A stretch of DNA of 10,605 bases from an uncultured Lachnospiraceae bacterium. Lineage in GTDB: Bacteria > Bacillota > Clostridia > Lachnospirales > Lachnospiraceae. Every line of letters starts with the position of its first letter. Position 1 is the first letter of the stretch. The notes under the pieces were generated by a model, which was not told where the DNA came from, did no database searches, and saw only the letters and a program-made list of their open reading frames with translations. Position numbers and translations under genes: made by a program. Below are positions 8,262 to 10,605 of this stretch, piece after piece. Where the stretch lies: assembly GCA_905236615.1 (NCBI GenBank), contig CAJORC010000010.1, forward strand, positions 1 to 10,605. Reading direction: 5' to 3'.

Positions 8262-9344
8262 ATGACAAAGGTAGACATTATTTCCGGATTTTTAGGTGCC
8301 GGAAAAACGACATTTATCAAGAAACTTATAGCTGAGTCTTTTGCAGGCCAGCAGGTGGTCCTTATAGAAAACGAATTTGGTGAGATAGGTATAGACAGTG
8401 GATTTTTAAAGGATGCCGGTATAAATATTACGGAAATGAATTCGGGCTGTATCTGCTGTTCGCTTGTAGGTGACTTCAGTACGGCATTAAAAGAAGTTGT
8501 GGAAAAATATCATCCTGCAAGAATTATCATAGAACCTTCAGGTGTAGGCAAGCTTTCAGATGTTGCCCGTGCCGTTGAGAATGTCGACAAATCGGCAGAA
8601 CTCGTTGTGAACAGCCTCGTTACTGTTGTTGACGGAAACAAGGCAAAAATGTATATGAAGAATTTCGGAGAATTTTTCAATAATCAGGTTGAAAGTGCCG
8701 GTACTATCGTTATCAGCCGTTCCCAGAATATGAAGGAAGGCAAGATGGACGAACTTGAAAAGCTTCTTCGTGAGCACAATAAAGAGGCTGTAATCATCAC
8801 AACTCCATGGGATGATATAAAGGGAGACCAGATACTTGCCGCAATGGAAAACGGTCATACTCTTGTAAACAGCATGCTTGAAGAGTTTGCAAAGCATCAC
8901 GATGAAGATGAGGATGAGCATGAACATCATCACCACCATCACCATGATCACGACCATGATGAGCATGACCATGAGCATCATCATCACGATCATGATGAAC
9001 ATGACCATGAGCATGGCGAACACTGCAGCTGCGGTCATCATCATCACCATCACGATGCAGATGAGGTATTCACCAGCTGGGGACAGGAGACATCGCACAA
9101 GTTTGACGAGGCAGGACTCAGAAAAATTCTTGAAGCACTTGCAAAGACAGAGGATAATGAATACGGCATAATCCTTCGTGCAAAGGGATATGTTCCGTCA
9201 ACGGATGGCCCGGACTGGCTTCATTTTGATCTGACTCCGGGTGAATTCGAGGTAAGACACGGCTCTGCAGATTATACGGGAAGACTTTGTGTAATAGGTT
9301 CAGAGCTTAAGGAAGACGCGATCAGAGAGCTCTTTGGCCTTTGA
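8262..9344 (+). CDS. COG0523/CobW-family GTPase with a His-rich metal-binding insert (putative metal chaperone)
   Basis: The 360-residue protein belongs to the G3E P-loop GTPases. Walker A is GFLGAGKT (9-16). The family metal motif CxCC is C63-I-C-C66 in NSGCICCSL, and the G3 equivalent is IIIEPSG (88-94). The G4 position appears as SRSQ (152-155) instead of NKxD, so guanine selectivity may be altered. Residues 212-264 hold 29 histidines mixed with Asp and Glu, plus C255 and C257 (HCSCGHH), a clear metal-binding stretch. A CobW_C-type domain follows (about 270-360, with RAKGYVP, FDLTPGEFEVR and DYTGRLCVIG). Relatives insert or allocate zinc, cobalt or nickel; zinc is the best guess but is not shown by sequence. 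ATG 8262 follows AAAGGA (8248-8253). No Zur-like box is seen in the 21-nt gap, so it is probably read from the upstream operon. Confidence 0.9.
   Translation: MTKVDIISGFLGAGKTTFIKKLIAESFAGQQVVLIENEFGEIGIDSGFLKDAGINITEMNSGCICCSLVGDFSTALKEVVEKYHPARIIIEPSGVGKLSDVARAVENVDKSAELVVNSLVTVVDGNKAKMYMKNFGEFFNNQVESAGTIVISRSQNMKEGKMDELEKLLREHNKEAVIITTPWDDIKGDQILAAMENGHTLVNSMLEEFAKHHDEDEDEHEHHHHHHHDHDHDEHDHEHHHHDHDEHDHEHGEHCSCGHHHHHHDADEVFTSWGQETSHKFDEAGLRKILEALAKTEDNEYGIILRAKGYVPSTDGPDWLHFDLTPGEFEVRHGSADYTGRLCVIGSELKEDAIRELFGL
8952..9014 (+). repeat. Two near-identical 27-nt copies, 36 nt apart, in the His-rich insert
   Basis: Codons for DHDEHDHEH occur at 8952-8978 (residues 231-239) and again at 8988-9014 (residues 243-251). 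They differ at only two third-codon positions (25 of 27 bases equal). The copies lie within the CAT/CAC/GAT/GAG-rich tract 8895-9053. This suggests recent slippage or tandem duplication lengthening the His region, which is expected to vary between strains. Confidence 0.8.
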
Positions 9345-9370
9345 TCACGCCGGTTTGAAAGGTATTAAAA

Positions 9371-10321
9371 ATGTTTAAAAAAAGAGAAGTACCGGTATAC
9401 ATATTTACCGGATTTTTGGAAAGCGGAAAGACAAGTTTTATCGAGGAGACTTTGAAAGAAGGTCAGTTTGAAGAGGGTGGAAAAAAAGCCTTGATCATTT
9501 GCGAAGAAGGCGAGAACGAGATCGATGACAAACTCCTTGAAAAGAATAAATTCAAGACATATCTTTTTGAAAATGAAGAGGATGTCACGCTTGAAGCTTT
9601 TGCAAAAATAGAAAGAGATTTAAAACCTGAGACAGTCATTGTTGAATGGAACGGTACGTGGGATCAGAACAATCTGATCGAGGCGCTGCCGGATCAGTGG
9701 CTTATAGGAGAGACTATAACGACAGTTGATGCAACAACATATCCGACCTATCTGGCAAATATGAAAATGATGATGATAAACCAGTTCCAGTATTCGGATC
9801 TCATATGTTTCAACAGATGCAGTGAGGATATGGATCTTGCCTCATATAAGAGGACATCAAGAACTAAAAACCGCAGGGCTCAGGTCATTTTCGAAATGAA
9901 TAACGGCCAGATCAATAATGATATCAAAGAGGAACTGCCTTACGATATTACTGCACCGGTCATTGAAGTTGCAGATGATGATTTCGGTGTCTGGTATATG
10001 GACTGCTTTGACAACGTTGAAAGCTACAGAGGCAAGGTATTCAAATTTAAGGGCGTAGTTTATAAGCCCAAGAAGGCCAAGGAAGACGTGTTTGTACCCG
10101 GAAGGTTTGCAATGACCTGCTGCGCCGCAGATATACAGTTCGTAGGTTTTCCATGCAAATATGAGGGAGTCTCGAATTTAAAGGAAAAACAGGTTGTCTG
10201 GGTAACAGCCGAGATGGATTCTGCTTTTAGCAAGTCCTACGGACAGGAAGCACCGGTTTTGCGCGCAAAGTCTATAGAACCGGCGGACGCACCGGAAGAA
10301 GAAGTTGTTTATTTTGGTTAA
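9371..10321 (+). CDS. Divergent COG0523-like GTPase fused to a YcgQ/TIGR03943 (DUF1980)-like C-terminal domain
   Basis: The 316-residue protein starts like a CobW-type GTPase: YIFTGFLESGKTSF with P-loop GFLESGKT (14-21). The G3-like segment is VIVEWNG (89-95), where relatives have EPSG or ETSG. VDATTYPTYLANM follows, then NRCS (148-151) at the NKxD position. The CxCC metal motif is absent. From about residue 195 the sequence changes to a domain with DDDFGVWYMD, YRGKVFKFKGVVYKP (218-232) and PGRFAMTCCAAD (TCCAAD at 249-254), ending PEEEVVYF. This resembles the C-terminal part of YcgQ-type putative permease subunits. ATG 9371 follows GAAAGG (9357-9362), 26 nt after the previous gene. Function is unknown; a role with the adjacent His-rich GTPase in metal handling is inferred. 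The fusion assignment is from motif recognition only. Confidence 0.75.
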   Translation: MFKKREVPVYIFTGFLESGKTSFIEETLKEGQFEEGGKKALIICEEGENEIDDKLLEKNKFKTYLFENEEDVTLEAFAKIERDLKPETVIVEWNGTWDQNNLIEALPDQWLIGETITTVDATTYPTYLANMKMMMINQFQYSDLICFNRCSEDMDLASYKRTSRTKNRRAQVIFEMNNGQINNDIKEELPYDITAPVIEVADDDFGVWYMDCFDNVESYRGKVFKFKGVVYKPKKAKEDVFVPGRFAMTCCAADIQFVGFPCKYEGVSNLKEKQVVWVTAEMDSAFSKSYGQEAPVLRAKSIEPADAPEEEVVYFG

Positions 10322-10339
10322 AAATTAGATATAAGAAGT

Positions 10340-10438
10340 CAAAAAAGCTGGAGATGAAGGGCAAAAGCTCATATCTCCAGCTTATATTTTTGATAGAAGA
10401 TTCGTAGAATGTGCAGGTCTACGAAATCCCTTATAAAC
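10340..10438 (-). ncRNA. Candidate small noncoding RNA of about 98 nt
   Basis: A strong - strand promoter (10445-10473) predicts a start near 10438, and the bidirectional terminator predicts an end near 10340. Between them, read on the - strand, lie about 13 unpaired nt, then a perfect 8-bp hairpin (TTCGTAGA 10425-10418 with TCTACGAA 10408-10401, loop CCTGCACAT). A 17-nt A/U-rich linker (10400-10384) and the terminator hairpin follow. No start codon follows a Shine-Dalgarno; the only ATG lies in the terminator loop. No known RNA family is recognised. Its 3' half is complementary to the 3' UTR of the GTPase-fusion mRNA. It could be a trans-acting sRNA or an antisense or convergent transcript. 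Confidence 0.6.
10341..10391. terminator. Bidirectional intrinsic terminator
   Basis: A perfect 11-bp stem pairs 10345-10355 (AAGCTGGAGAT) with 10373-10383 (ATCTCCAGCTT) around a 17-nt loop. On the + strand it is followed by the U-rich TATATTTTT (to 10391) and ends the GTPase operon. On the - strand the same stem is followed by six T (complement of A10341-A10346), which is the stronger of the two tails. It therefore also terminates transcription entering from the right. Confidence 0.9.
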
Positions 10439-10444
10439 TATTTT

Positions 10445-10473
10445 AGTATATATAAAATATGGATTTATGTCAA
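10445..10473 (-). promoter_or_regulatory. Strong sigma-A promoter on the - strand
   Basis: Read on the - strand, TTGACA (10473-10468, perfect -35) is followed after exactly 17 nt by TATACT (10450-10445, 5 of 6 to the -10 consensus). It is the best promoter match noticed in the window. It points left towards a terminator about 60-100 nt away and not towards any gene. Confidence 0.78.
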
Positions 10474-10511
10474 GTTGATGCATTTTTAGCCGAACACGGA
10501 AATATATAAAC

Positions 10512-10517
10512 TATAAT
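10512..10517 (+). promoter_or_regulatory. Possible -10 box, + strand
   Basis: TATAAT at 10512-10517 is a perfect -10 hexamer. The matching -35 position (GCCGAA at 10489-10494) does not resemble TTGACA, so the promoter is doubtful in this AT-rich stretch. If real, its transcript would start near 10524 and meet a terminator after about 50 nt. Confidence 0.3.
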
Positions 10518-10536
10518 ACTCAAATGTAAGCAAATC

Positions 10537-10576
10537 AGGTGATTTAATCGATATAAACGATGAATCATCTTTTTTT
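10537..10576 (+). terminator. Second + strand intrinsic terminator
   Basis: AGGTGATTT (10537-10545) pairs with GAATCATCT (10562-10570) with two wobbles. After a bulged A, ATCG (10547-10550) pairs with CGAT (10558-10561), closing a 7-nt loop. Seven T follow (10570-10576). It lies 150 nt past the operon terminator, with no gene between. It may stop read-through or act as an attenuator for something starting nearby. There is no T-run on the - strand side. Confidence 0.7.
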
Positions 10577-10605
10577 ATTCCGTCATAAAAATGGTCAGAA
10601 ATTCA

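Larger units (their letters stand above)
10322..10605. other. Noncoding 3' region, AT-rich, with signals on both strands
   Basis: No plausible protein gene lies in these 284 nt. The region holds the bidirectional terminator, the candidate - strand RNA and its promoter, a possible + strand -10 and a second + strand terminator. On the - strand, nine open codons ending in TAA at 10577-10575 could be the tail of a gene entering from the right, but that is too short to call. Confidence 0.6.

Noticed and set aside
8556..9098. 180-codon open frame on the - strand opposite the His-rich GTPase
   Set aside because: Its Met/Val/Ile-rich sequence is just the antisense of CAT/GAT repeats. The + strand gene has full family motifs over the same bases.
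10364..10369. Tiny - strand peptide starting at the ATG in the terminator loop (15 codons reading left)
   Set aside because: The start lies in the terminator loop with GGAG almost touching it, and the frame runs through the terminator T-run.
10401..10425. Zur-type operator (TTCGTAGA ... TCTACGAA)
   Set aside because: The TCGTA/TACGA half-sites recall the Firmicute Zur box, but they are separated by 9 nt instead of forming the compact TCGTAATnATTACGA. The repeat fits better as a hairpin of the candidate - strand RNA.
10432..10514. 10-bp direct repeat TATAAACTAT at 10432-10441 and 10505-10514
   Set aside because: Low-complexity AT sequence in an AT-rich region; two copies are readily expected by chance.

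Overview
The window reads as chromosomal backbone of a Gram-positive, low-to-moderate-GC anaerobe, most likely a clostridial Firmicute of the Lachnospiraceae (Butyrivibrio-like). This rests on the gene order tig-clpP-clpX-lon-ysxC, strong AGGAGG-type ribosome binding sites, sigma-A-type promoters and the style of the proteins. Genus is inferred, not proven. All protein genes lie on the + strand.

Layout. (1) 1-850: the 3' end of rplK (L11) and complete rplA (L1), closed by a clear intrinsic terminator. rplJ/rplL do not follow. (2) 899-1938: a two-gene unit with a 4-nt ATGA overlap, encoding a CYTH/triphosphate tunnel protein and a DJ-1/PfpI-family protein. (3) 1947-8240: a protein-quality-control operon with its own good promoter: trigger factor, ClpP, ClpX, Lon and the ribosome-assembly GTPase YsxC/EngB. 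Junctions are tight (clpP stop abuts clpX start; ysxC starts inside the end of lon). A GC-rich hairpin without a U-tract separates clpX from lon. (4) 8262-10321: two consecutive COG0523/CobW-type GTPases, probably read from the same transcript. The first has the canonical CxCC metal motif plus an inserted region with 29 His in 53 residues. The second has degenerate GTPase motifs, no CxCC, and a C-terminal TCCAAD-containing domain resembling the C-terminus of the YcgQ/TIGR03943 (DUF1980) family, so it looks like a fusion. (5) 10322-10605: noncoding DNA that is not empty. It has a bidirectional terminator and, facing it from the right on the - strand, a textbook promoter (TTGACA, 17-nt spacer, TATACT). 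Together they define a candidate noncoding RNA of about 98 nt. Further right are a second + strand terminator and a lone TATAAT box.

How the parts work together. Trigger factor folds nascent chains, ClpXP and Lon degrade damaged or regulatory proteins, and YsxC helps assemble the 50S subunit to which L11 and L1 belong. The GTPase pair looks like a metal (probably zinc) handling module attached to the end of this operon. The two observations most worth follow-up are the GTPase-DUF1980-like fusion beside a His-rich canonical partner, and the candidate - strand small RNA that overlaps the 3' end of the fusion gene's mRNA.
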